Assembly: GCF_004791165.1 (NCBI RefSeq)
Contig: NZ_SRUZ01000014.1
Span: forward strand, 21,452 to 85,451
Source: Mesorhizobium sp. M8A.F.Ca.ET.218.01.1.1
GTDB taxonomy: Bacteria > Pseudomonadota > Alphaproteobacteria > Rhizobiales > Rhizobiaceae
Length of the DNA: 64,000 nt
Direction: 5' to 3'
Shown: positions 8,478-17,200 of the stretch, one piece after another
Layout of the letters: every line of letters starts with the position of its first letter
Numbering within the stretch: position 1 is the first letter of the stretch
Program-made: the position numbers and the translations under genes
Notes under the pieces: generated by a model
The model's database searches: none
Told to the model about the DNA's origin: nothing
The model's input: the letters and a program-made list of their open reading frames with translations, nothing else

Positions 8478-10049
8478 CTAGGCCTCCCGGATCTGCTGGA
8501 TATTGATGACGACGAATTCGGCCGGCAGCAGCGGCGCAAAGCCCACCGCGATGTTGACGATGCCGCGGTTGATATCGTCCTGCGTCGTGGTCTCGCGGTC
8601 GCATTTGACGAAATAGGCCTGCCTGGGGCTGGCGCCCTGGAACGCCCCCTGCCGGAACAGCCGCTGCATGAAGGCTCCGACATTGAGCCGGATCTGCGAC
8701 CACAGCGGCTCGTCATTGGGCGAGAACACCACCCACTTGGTGCCGCGGAACAGACTCTCTTCGATGAACAGCGCCAGCCGCCGCACCGGGATATACTTGT
8801 AGTCGTCGGCCAGTTGGTCGGAACCGCGCATGGTGCGGGCGCCCCACACCACTCGGCCGACATTGGGAAAGCTCCTGAGGCAGTTCACTCCCAGCGGATT
8901 GAGCTTGCCGTTCTCTTCGTCGGTCATCTTGAAGGTCAGCCCGTCGGCGCCCGAGATCGTCGCCTCGATGCCGGCGGGCGCCTTCCACACCCCGCGGTTT
9001 GCATCAGTACGCGCCATGATTCCGGCAATCGCCCCGCAAGGCACGAAATAGTCGATCTGCCCGCCGCGCAGCGGATCGCGCCGTTGCAGCCGCGGAAAGA
9101 ACAGCCCGGCATTGCCGCCATTGGTCAGGCTCAAGGGCGGCGTGTTGCTGGCTGCATCCACCGTCACCTGAATGGCGTTGTCCGGGTTGGCGTCCCAGTT
9201 GGCGGGGGGATCGACGATCAGGAAGGCGCGGCGCTCGCTGCAGAACCTCGCCGCCTCCTCCCAGACGTCGGGGTCGATATCGCCATCCCGCGTATCGGGC
9301 GGGATCACCAGCAGGTTGAAGATATCGGCCTTGAGCAGCGCATAGATGCCGGTCTTGTTGACCTTGTTGCCCTTGTACTCGGCCAGCGCCAGCGGCACCC
9401 CGTCGTTGCCGCCTTGAAAATCGGTGATCGCCCCTTCGGCCGGTCGCGCCCCTGCGACGTCAGGCGTACCATCGCCCTTGAGGTCGACCCGCACCAGGTT
9501 CGACTCCGCCTTCAGCACCCGATCGACGCGGCGCGAGCCGGCATCCTTGACCGTCAGGTTGCGGAACTGTTCGCGCGCCTTGGTGCCCTGGTCGACCACC
9601 GCGAGGTCGAACAGGTCACCGACCGCGAGACCGAGCTCGGGGTGGAGATCGACATAGGCCTTGGCCGCCGCCGCATTGGGATAGGTGACCTGCGCCTGCA
9701 GCTTGCCGCCCCACATGCCCGGGCTCGCGGCGACCAGTTTCAGCCCGCTCAGCACCAGGCGGGCCATGCCGTCGTCGGCACCCGCCTTGAACAGCCGGAC
9801 AACAAGTGCCTCCGAGCCGCCGTTGGCGTAGAAATCGTCGACCGCATAGGCCGCCGGCGTGTTCAGCGCCAGACCGCCGAAGCGTCGGGAAAACTCCCCG
9901 AAGCTGAAGCAGCTGACCGGCTCGTTTACCGGTCCGCGCACGAACCGCCCAACGATGCCGGTCACCGAGGTCGACACCCCCGCCACCGTGCGAACGCCGC
10001 TCGGCACTTCATTCACATATACGCCGGGATAGCTCGTCTGCACTGCCAT
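8478..10049 (-). CDS. Contractile tail sheath protein
   Basis: The 523-residue sheath subunit begins with the diagnostic TSYPGVYVNEVPSGVRTVAGVSTSVTGIVG, followed by GPVNEPV and FGGL segments and the YAVDDFYANGG motif of phage and eCIS sheaths. The C-terminal domain (GANRGVWKAPAG-like region, then GVNCLRSFPNVGRVVWGARTM, YIPVRRLALFIEESLFRGTKWVVFSPND and NRGIVNIAVGFAPLLPAEFVVINI) is the conserved interlocking arm domain. Sheath contraction drives the tube into the target. The gene is at full length and is the second gene of the eCIS operon. Confidence 0.95.
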   Translation of the reverse strand: MAVQTSYPGVYVNEVPSGVRTVAGVSTSVTGIVGRFVRGPVNEPVSCFSFGEFSRRFGGLALNTPAAYAVDDFYANGGSEALVVRLFKAGADDGMARLVLSGLKLVAASPGMWGGKLQAQVTYPNAAAAKAYVDLHPELGLAVGDLFDLAVVDQGTKAREQFRNLTVKDAGSRRVDRVLKAESNLVRVDLKGDGTPDVAGARPAEGAITDFQGGNDGVPLALAEYKGNKVNKTGIYALLKADIFNLLVIPPDTRDGDIDPDVWEEAARFCSERRAFLIVDPPANWDANPDNAIQVTVDAASNTPPLSLTNGGNAGLFFPRLQRRDPLRGGQIDYFVPCGAIAGIMARTDANRGVWKAPAGIEATISGADGLTFKMTDEENGKLNPLGVNCLRSFPNVGRVVWGARTMRGSDQLADDYKYIPVRRLALFIEESLFRGTKWVVFSPNDEPLWSQIRLNVGAFMQRLFRQGAFQGASPRQAYFVKCDRETTTQDDINRGIVNIAVGFAPLLPAEFVVINIQQIREA

Positions 10050-10080
10050 GACCGCTGCTCCGTGCCGAGAAACCAGAGTT

Positions 10081-10449
10081 TTACGAGAGTTGGCCGCCGA
10101 TCATGATCTCGACATTGGCCGGCTCGGCCCCGCCATTGGTCACGCTGAGCGTCGCAAACGACGGACCCAACAGCCCGATGGCGGCGCCGAACAGAATGAC
10201 CGGCCCCTCAAGCCCGATCTCGTCGGCCGCGCCAGCCTTGATCTTGATCTTGCCGCTATAGCTGTCGGCAGCAATGTAGACGAACTTCAACTTGTCGATG
10301 TGCTCGAGCTGCAAGGCTAGACTAACCTTTGCGCCCTTGGCGACAGCAATTGATGCGCCTGTCACCGCTTCAACATCGAGGGTCCCAGTAGAACCCACAC
10401 TCGCCGCTGACGAGCCGGCATTGAATGACCATGCAATAGGCTTGGGCAC
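10081..10449 (-). CDS. Small beta-rich protein heading the eCIS operon (122 aa, GTG start)
   Basis: A 122-residue protein begins with GTG at 10449, 7 nt after a strong ribosome site (GGGGGAGG). It is rich in Gly, Ala, Val and Ile with alternating hydrophobic beta strands, for example LDVEAVTGASIAVAKGAKVSLALQL and KLKFVYIAADSYSGKIKIK. It has no signal peptide, cysteine or membrane segment. It precedes the sheath gene by 31 nt on the same strand, so it is probably cotranscribed. I do not recognise the family; a small structural or target-binding component of the particle is possible but unproven. Confidence 0.7.
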   Translation of the reverse strand: MPKPIAWSFNAGSSAASVGSTGTLDVEAVTGASIAVAKGAKVSLALQLEHIDKLKFVYIAADSYSGKIKIKAGAADEIGLEGPVILFGAAIGLLGPSFATLSVTNGGAEPANVEIMIGGQLS

Positions 10450-10511
10450 GACGATGCCTCCCCCTTATACACATTTATCAACGCAATTAAGCTATCAAGT
10501 GAGTTATCAAG
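10450..10511 (-). promoter_or_regulatory. Leader of the eCIS operon with three TTGATA-type repeats
   Basis: Read on the minus strand, the leader has three copies of TTGATA (plus-strand tatcaa at 10476, 10493 and 10505) just upstream of the GGGGGAGG ribosome site and the GTG start. This AT-rich stretch contrasts with the GC-rich operon. The repeats could be operator half-sites or part of a promoter. I could not assign a convincing -35/-10 pair. Confidence 0.35.
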
Positions 10512-11119
10512 GAAACTGAGCCGACACGCTAGCGCCGATTTCGACAAGCGTCTAGCATGAATCCAGCTGCGTGAGAATTTGCGCCGACTTAAAGTCAAAT
10601 TCAATATATCGGCCCCCTTTTCGCTTGCCAGTTAATCACGACAACGGAAATTCAATGATATCATCGACTTACACTTGACTTGACAATCGTGCGACGGCTG
10701 CTGCACTTAATTTGAGGTGGTCCTCCTCGTCGTGCATACCTGTGCCTTCGGAGGGCAAGCTAGCTCCGCGCCCAAATTGGAAAGCTTTCGACTAGGCCCT
10801 ATGCCTCCGATAGGAAAAGAGCGCCTCTTCGATAGTGGGTTTTGCGATGTAGCGCTCTACCGGCTCGAACCCCCATTGAACCAAGGGTCGCACTATGTCG
10901 GATCCAGGCATGCCAACTTCTTTCAGAAGAGCGCGCATTTGGAGTTTGACTGAGACCGCTACACAGAAAGCTCGACAATCCCGAGACCCCCGGTCGACGC
11001 CCAATCGTAGAACTGTCTGACGTCCGCTTTGGGGCCGCAAGCGGTCGGTCTGCTGTTGGAACGATATTGTCGATAAGCGGTCATTGCTTTGACGACCCTA
11101 CAGGAGCCCAGAAGGACTG
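10512..11119. other. Intergenic region without a supported gene
   Basis: About 600 bp separate the eCIS operon leader from the 3' end of the type I secretion operon. Two overlapping short frames exist here, a plus frame of 78 codons and a minus frame of 82 codons from a TTG. Neither has a convincing ribosome site or recognisable family. The minus frame has protein-like content (for example KPTIEEALFSYRRH) and could be a remnant. Confidence 0.4.
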
Positions 11120-12427
11120 TCACTCTTCCCGGAACGCCCGCGCTATCTGATCAGCCAGTGGCTTCACGAGGTAGGACAGCATGGTTCGGCTGCCGGTGGA
11201 GAAGAAAGCCTCGACGGGCATGCCCGGCGCCAGGGTCAGGCCTTTCAGCTTTTTCAGCTCCGTGCGCGGCAGGCTGACGCGAACGGTGTAAAAACCCGCG
11301 CCGCTGCGCTCGTCGACGCTGAGGTCGGCAGAGATCTCGTTGACCACCCCGTTCAGTTCCGGCGTCACGCGCTGGTTGAATGCCGAGAGCTTCAGGGCGA
11401 CATCCTGGCCCAGCGAAATCTGATCGATGTCCTGCGGTGCGATACGGGCCTCGACGGTCAGATCGTCCGCTACGGGCACCACCAGCATGATGACCTCACC
11501 TGGCGAAATGACGCCGCCAATGGTGTGGACGGCAAGCTGGTGAACCATCCCATCCTGCGGACTGCGGATGTCGATGCGCTTGAGCTGGTCCTCGGCCGAG
11601 ACTTTGCGTTCGACAAATCCGGACATTTTGCCCTGGACGTCACGAAGCTCGGTCGCAACCTCGCTGCGCAGATCCTGATCGACCTGGATGATCTGCAAGC
11701 GCGTTTCGGCGATGCGGCCCTTCGATTGCGCAATCGATGCCGTCAGTTGCCCATGTTCGCCATCGAGCCGGACCGCGTCGCGCTCCAGCGCCGTGAGGCG
11801 GTCAATCGAGACAAGCTTCTTGAGCCAGAGCGTGCGGATGCTGTCCAGCTCGGTGCCGATCAGCTCTATTTCGCGGCTCTTGGCGGTCCGTTGTTCGGTA
11901 AGCCCGGAGGCTTCTTGCGATAGCTGTGCGATGCGTTCTTCCAGCTGCGCTTTCTGTCCGGCGCGGGCCTGCCGGCGAAAGTCGAACAGCGACTGTTCTC
12001 CGGCCATGGCCCGCGCAACGTTGGGGTCATCTCGCCTCGAAGTCAGCGAGGCGGGAAAGGCGATTTCGGTGTGGTCATCACGCTCGGCTTCGAGACGGGC
12101 GAGACGTGCCTCGAATTCGTCGAGACCCTTGGTCACGATCGCCAGGTTGGCGCGGGTGACTGTTTCGTCGAGGCGGATCAGCATCTGGCCCGATTTCACG
12201 GCATCGCCTTCGCGCACCAGGATCTCGCCGACTACGCCGCCGGTGGGATGCTGCACCTTCTTGACGCTGGAATCGACGACCAGCTTTCCCGATGCGATCA
12301 CGGCGCCGGTGAGCTCGGTGACCGCCGCCAGGCTGCCCGCGCCGCCGACGAGCAGGATGCAGGCAGCCACGCCGCCTAACAGATAGCGCCGGATGGTCCG
12401 ATCGATCATGGGAGCCGCGGAGGCCAT
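11120..12427 (-). CDS. HlyD/PrtE-family type I secretion periplasmic adaptor
   Basis: The 435-residue membrane fusion protein links the inner-membrane ABC transporter to the outer-membrane TolC-type channel for export of the RTX protein upstream. It has one N-terminal membrane helix (about 13-35, YLLGGVAACILLVGGAGSLA). A biotinyl/lipoyl-like half follows (SGKLVVDSSVKKVQHPTGGVVGEILVREGDAVKSGQMLIRLDET), then long coiled-coil hairpins (about 95-280), the second lipoyl half (IDIRSPQDGMVHQLAVHTIGGVISPGEVIMLVVP) and a beta-barrel C-terminus. The start overlaps the ABC gene stop by 1 nt (TGATG). It ends the operon; no TolC gene is in the window. Confidence 0.95.
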   Translation of the reverse strand: MASAAPMIDRTIRRYLLGGVAACILLVGGAGSLAAVTELTGAVIASGKLVVDSSVKKVQHPTGGVVGEILVREGDAVKSGQMLIRLDETVTRANLAIVTKGLDEFEARLARLEAERDDHTEIAFPASLTSRRDDPNVARAMAGEQSLFDFRRQARAGQKAQLEERIAQLSQEASGLTEQRTAKSREIELIGTELDSIRTLWLKKLVSIDRLTALERDAVRLDGEHGQLTASIAQSKGRIAETRLQIIQVDQDLRSEVATELRDVQGKMSGFVERKVSAEDQLKRIDIRSPQDGMVHQLAVHTIGGVISPGEVIMLVVPVADDLTVEARIAPQDIDQISLGQDVALKLSAFNQRVTPELNGVVNEISADLSVDERSGAGFYTVRVSLPRTELKKLKGLTLAPGMPVEAFFSTGSRTMLSYLVKPLADQIARAFREE

Positions 12428-14181
12428 CAGGATACGTTCTCCTCAGGCGCGGACACGACCTTCAAAGGAACGCCACCAGGCCGGGTGACCTTGTTCAAGA
12501 CCTCGTTCTTCGGTCCGAAGGCCTGGACCCGGCCATTGGCCATCACCAGGACCTGATCGAGGCTCGCCAGCGCGCTTGGACGATGAGCCACCACGACGGC
12601 AATGCCGCCGCGGGCGCGAATGCCCTGGATTGCCTCGGTCAAGGCGGCCTCGCCTTCAGCGTCAAGGTTCGAATTGGGCTCGTCGAGAATAACCAGGAAC
12701 GGGTCGCCATAAAGCGCCCGCGCCAACGCCACTCTTTGCCGCTGGCCGGCCGACAAGGCAGATCCCGCCTCGCCAATGCGTGTCTCATAGCCGTCCTGCA
12801 GATGAACGATCAGATCATGCACGCCAGCCGCCCGGGCCGCCGACAATATCTTCTCCGAAGCGGCGTCGGGTTCGAAACGCGCAATGTTTTCGGCAATGGT
12901 GCCATCGAATAGCTGCACGTCCTGCGGCAGATAACCGACATGCTTGCCGAGCTCCTCCGGCGACCACTGATCAAGTGTTGCGCCATCGAGCCTTATCGCG
13001 CCGCGGGCTGGCAGCCAGATGCCGGCAATCGCCCGCACCAGCGAGGATTTGCCCGAAGCGCTCGGCCCGATGATGCCGAGACCGGCGCCCTTTTCCAGGG
13101 CAAATCCGGCATCCTGTACCACCGCCCGCCGCTCACCCGGTGGGGTAACGCTGATGCCTTCGACCACCAGCGCCGAAGCCGGCGCCGGCAGGGAGACGGT
13201 CGTCACCGCCTCGGGAAGCAGCGCCAGGAGCTGGGTGAGCCGCGCCCAGGCCTGGCGAGCGTTGACGAAGCCTTTCCAATGCGCGATTGCCAGTTCGATC
13301 GGCGCCAGCGCCCGGCCCATCATGATCGAGCTGGCGATCATGATACCGCCGCTCGCCTCCTGATGGATGACGAGCCAGGCGCCGATCGCCAGGATGCCGG
13401 ACTGCAGCATCATGCGCAGGATCTTGGAAATGGTCCCAAGCGTGCCTGCAAGATCACTGGCCTTCGCATTCGTGCCGAGATAGTCGGCGTTGATACCAGC
13501 CCAACGCCCGGCGATGCGCGAGCCGAACCCCATCGCCTGCAGCACCTCGACATTGCGTCTCGTCGCCTCGGCCAAGGTGTTGCGCGCCGCAGCATGGCGG
13601 TTGGCTTCCTTGGCAGGCTCTCGCGTGCGGGCCTCGGCAAACAATGTCAGGCTGAAAAGGATGACGGCGCCGGCGAGCGCAGTCATACCGATCCAAAAAT
13701 GGAAGAGGAAACAGATGCCGAGATAGAGCGGCATCCAAGGCAAGTCGAAAAGTGCGGTCGGACCAGCACTCGACATAAACGAACGCACTTGATCAAGATC
13801 GCGCAGCGACTGCATGCCGTCGCCCGCGAGCTTGGTGCGCAAAGGCAAGCGCATGAGCGCGGTATAGACCTGACCGCTCAGCTGGGCGTCGAGACCCATG
13901 CCGATGCGCACCAGCAGGCGCGACCGGATGAGCTCGAGCACACCCTGGAACACGAAGAGGGTGCCGGCAAACACCGCAAGACCAACAAGCGTCGGCACAC
14001 TACGGCCGGGAATGACCCGGTCATAGACCTGCAGCATGAAAAACGAACCGGTTAGGGCCAGGATGTTGACGACGCCACTCATCAGCGCGATGCCGGCGAA
14101 GGCACGCCGGAAGGAACCAAGAACCGCCGCGAGGGTTGTTCGCGGCGGTTCGGATGGGCGGGACTGCGGCATCGCCTTCAC
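12427..14181 (-). CDS. Type I secretion ABC transporter, PrtD family
   Basis: This 584-residue half-transporter fuses a six-helix membrane domain (about 25-310) to a nucleotide-binding domain. The latter carries the Walker A GPSASGKS (372-379), the Q-loop region YLPQDVQLFDGTIAENIARF, the signature LSAGQRQR (476-483) and the Walker B FLVILDEP (495-502), plus the H-loop VVVAHRPS. It lacks an N-terminal C39-like domain, as PrtD-type exporters do. It lies 19 nt after the giant RTX gene and overlaps the adaptor, so substrate and exporter are coexpressed. A GTG at 14181 is taken as start; an ATG three codons later is equally possible. Confidence 0.95.
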   Translation of the reverse strand: MKAMPQSRPSEPPRTTLAAVLGSFRRAFAGIALMSGVVNILALTGSFFMLQVYDRVIPGRSVPTLVGLAVFAGTLFVFQGVLELIRSRLLVRIGMGLDAQLSGQVYTALMRLPLRTKLAGDGMQSLRDLDQVRSFMSSAGPTALFDLPWMPLYLGICFLFHFWIGMTALAGAVILFSLTLFAEARTREPAKEANRHAAARNTLAEATRRNVEVLQAMGFGSRIAGRWAGINADYLGTNAKASDLAGTLGTISKILRMMLQSGILAIGAWLVIHQEASGGIMIASSIMMGRALAPIELAIAHWKGFVNARQAWARLTQLLALLPEAVTTVSLPAPASALVVEGISVTPPGERRAVVQDAGFALEKGAGLGIIGPSASGKSSLVRAIAGIWLPARGAIRLDGATLDQWSPEELGKHVGYLPQDVQLFDGTIAENIARFEPDAASEKILSAARAAGVHDLIVHLQDGYETRIGEAGSALSAGQRQRVALARALYGDPFLVILDEPNSNLDAEGEAALTEAIQGIRARGGIAVVVAHRPSALASLDQVLVMANGRVQAFGPKNEVLNKVTRPGGVPLKVVSAPEENVS

Positions 14182-14200
14182 ATGAATTCCAGTTCAGGCA

Positions 14201-17200
14201 TCAGGCGGCAATGAACTGGAAATCGTCTTGGTGCAGGTTCGCCAAAGCGACGTTCTTCAGAGTCAGCGCATTGCTGGCATCGTGGGTGATCACCGTGTCG
14301 GCGCCGACCTGGGCTGCCGCGGCGAGGACCGAAGCGAAGTCGGCGAAGACGTCATTTTCGAACTCGACGACATCGACGGTTCCGGGCCCGACCACGAAAT
14401 CCTCGATCTGCTGATTGCCGAAATTCGGCCCGAAGACGAACGTATCGCCGCCTTCGGTGACGTCGATCGTGACGTGGACACCGTTGGGGGTCATGGTCTG
14501 GTCGAGGTGATCGGCGTCGTGCAGGCCGTAGGTCAGCGTATCGGTGCCAACGAACCCTTCATCGGGCTGATAGACATAGGAATCCGAGGCACTGCTCCAG
14601 GAAATGGTGCCATGTTCTGGCTGCACCCAGATGTAGTGCTCGGCATTGGCCCCGCTGGGAATGACATCGTTGGCCATCAGGTTCAGGATGATCGGCGTGT
14701 CTTCCCGGGTCGACAGCGCGTCGTCATTGCCAACCCATTCGTCCGGATTAGTCTCGGCCTCGGTGACATCGATGGTCACATGGACGCCGTTTGGCGTCAT
14801 GGTCTGGTCGAGGTGATCAGCGTCGTGCAGACCATAGGTCAGCGTATCGGTGCCTGTAAATCCGGCGTCCGGCTCGTAGATGTAGGAATTGTCCGCGCTG
14901 CTCCAGTAGACGGTGCCATGCTCGGGCTGCACCCAGATGAAATGCTCGGCATTCGCGTCGGCCGGGATCAGATCATTGGCCATCAGGTTAAGCACAAGAG
15001 CAGTGCCTGCGGTCGTGGTAAGCGCGTCGTCGGTGCCAATCCATTCGGCCGGCTGAGCTGGTCCGATCGTCAAGGAGAGCGTGTCCGACACATGCAGCGT
15101 GCCATCGGAAGCCGTGACCGTAATGTCGATCACGCCTTCGGAACCCGACGGGGGCTCGCCCGACAGAGCGCGTGTTGCGGCGTCGAACGTCAGCCAGGAC
15201 GGCAGAGCTGACCCGTCGGCCAGCTTGGCCGAAAGCACGAGCGACTGGCCGTCCGGATCGGAGAAGGCATCTGCCGGCAGGACAGCGTTGAAGGACGCTC
15301 CTTCCGAGGTTTCGTAGTCCGGCAGTGCATTGGCCAAAATCGGGGAATGAGCCCAGATCGCGAGATCGACTTTGGTCCAGACCGTCCCGTTGGCGAAGCG
15401 CACCGACTCGATACCACGATCCCAGTTTGGATCGCCTGTCCCGGCCAGCGTGATCCGGCCACCATCGCCGGCGCCCGGCGCGCTTTCGCCAATGACAAGG
15501 ACGACATCGTTACCGGCCGTGAGGTCGAATGTCACGGATGCTGGAGCGATGCTGTTCAGGATCAGCGTGTCATTGCCGCCAAAGGTGTAATAGCCATTGG
15601 CCTCATCGATGATGTCGTTGCCGTCGCCACGGCTGTAGATGTAGGTGTCATCGCCCAGCCCACCGATCAGCCTGTCGTTGCCGGCTCCAGCATGGAATGT
15701 ATCGCTCGAGTTGAAGCCGGTGATCGTGTCGTCGCCCGACGTGTTGGCTCCGTCCAGATATCGCGTTTTCAAATCGGTCTTGGACCACACCGTGCCGTCG
15801 TCGAAGCGCACGGTTTCGATGCCGCGATCCCAGTTTGAATCGCCTGTCCCGACAAGCGTGATCCGGCCGCCGTCGGCGGCGCCCGGCGCGCTTTCGCCAA
15901 TGACCAGAACGATATCTCCCTCGGAGAGATCGAAGCTCAGCGTTGCCGGTGCGATATCGTGCAGGATCAGCGTGTCGTTGCCGCCGAAGGTGTAATAGCC
16001 ATTGCCCTCATGGACGATGTCGTTGCCGTCGCCTCTGTTATAGATGTAGGTGTCGTCGCCCAGGCCGCCGATCAATGTATCGTTGCCGGCGCCGGCATGG
16101 AACGTATCGCTTGAGTTGAAGCCGGTGATCGTATCGTCGCCTGACGTGTTGACCCCTTCGAGATAGCGGGTTTTCAGATCGGTCTTGGACCATACCGTGC
16201 CGTCGTCGAAGCGCACGGTTTCGATGCCACGATCCCAATTTGAATCACCTGTCCCGACAAGCGTGATCCGGCCGCCGTCGGCGGCGCCCGGCGCGGTCTC
16301 ACCGATAATGACGATGAGGTCGCGGTCGGTTGTAAGATCGAAGGTCACGGATGATGGCGTGACGCCGTGCAGGATCAATGTGTCATTGCCGCCAAATGTG
16401 TAATAGCCATTGCCCTCATTGACGACGTCGTTGCCGTCGCCACGGTTGTAGATATAGGTGTCGTCGCCCAGCCCGCCGTTCAGCGTGTCGTTGCCAAGGC
16501 CGCCCTGGAAGGTTTCAGACGCGTTTGTTCCATTCAGGACATCGTCACCATCCAAGGAGCCGGAAGCCAGGGACAGGTCACGTAAGGTGGCTCTGTCCCA
16601 GATCGTTCCGTCGTCGAACTTGACCGTCTCAATGCCATTTTGCCCGTTTTCCGTGCCCGATCCGACCAGGACGATCTGGCCACTATCCCCGGCCCCGGAA
16701 ACAGTCTCGGCGATCTTGAGAATGATGTCGTTGCCCGAGCGAAATACCGTCACGGAAGCGGTCGTTATGTCATGCAGCACAGCCTGATCGGTGCCACTGG
16801 CATTGGCGCCGGCGGTGGTGTCATCGAAGACATCGTTGCCGTCGCCGCGGCTGTAGGCATAGGTGTCGTTGCCGGCCCAGCCAGTCAGGGTGTCGTTGCC
16901 ATGACCGCCGGTGAGCTTCTCGTCACCGCTGGTGCCGACGATAGTGTCGTTGCCTGTGGTGGTCTGGCGATCCACGTAAAGCTGACGAAGCTGGTCGCGT
17001 GTCAGCGTCTGGTCGCCAAATTCAAAGAACTCGATCTGATCCAGCAAGGCCAGACTGAGCACCTCTCCGGTTTGCGTCAGCGTGAACGTAGCGCTGTTCA
17101 TCGTCGCCCCGGTCACGGCTATGGCCACATCGGCCGTATCGATCCCGGCGCCGAACTTGATCCTGTCCTGGTCAGTGCTGACCCAGATGGAATCCGAGCT

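Noticed and set aside
7746..10106. Plus-strand open frame of 786 codons
   Set aside because: It lies antisense to the sheath, tube and zinc-ribbon genes, which are clearly recognisable on the minus strand.
10792..11040. Minus-strand frame of 82 codons downstream of the HlyD gene
   Set aside because: Only a TTG start, no ribosome site and no family recognised; it may be a remnant but cannot be supported as a gene.
12940..14055. Plus-strand frame of 371 codons
   Set aside because: It is antisense to the ABC exporter; composition is Arg/His-rich and no family is recognisable.
15355..16560. Regular repeats considered as a possible CRISPR array
   Set aside because: The units are 402-405 bp, protein-coding and tandem without spacers; they are RTX beta-roll modules.
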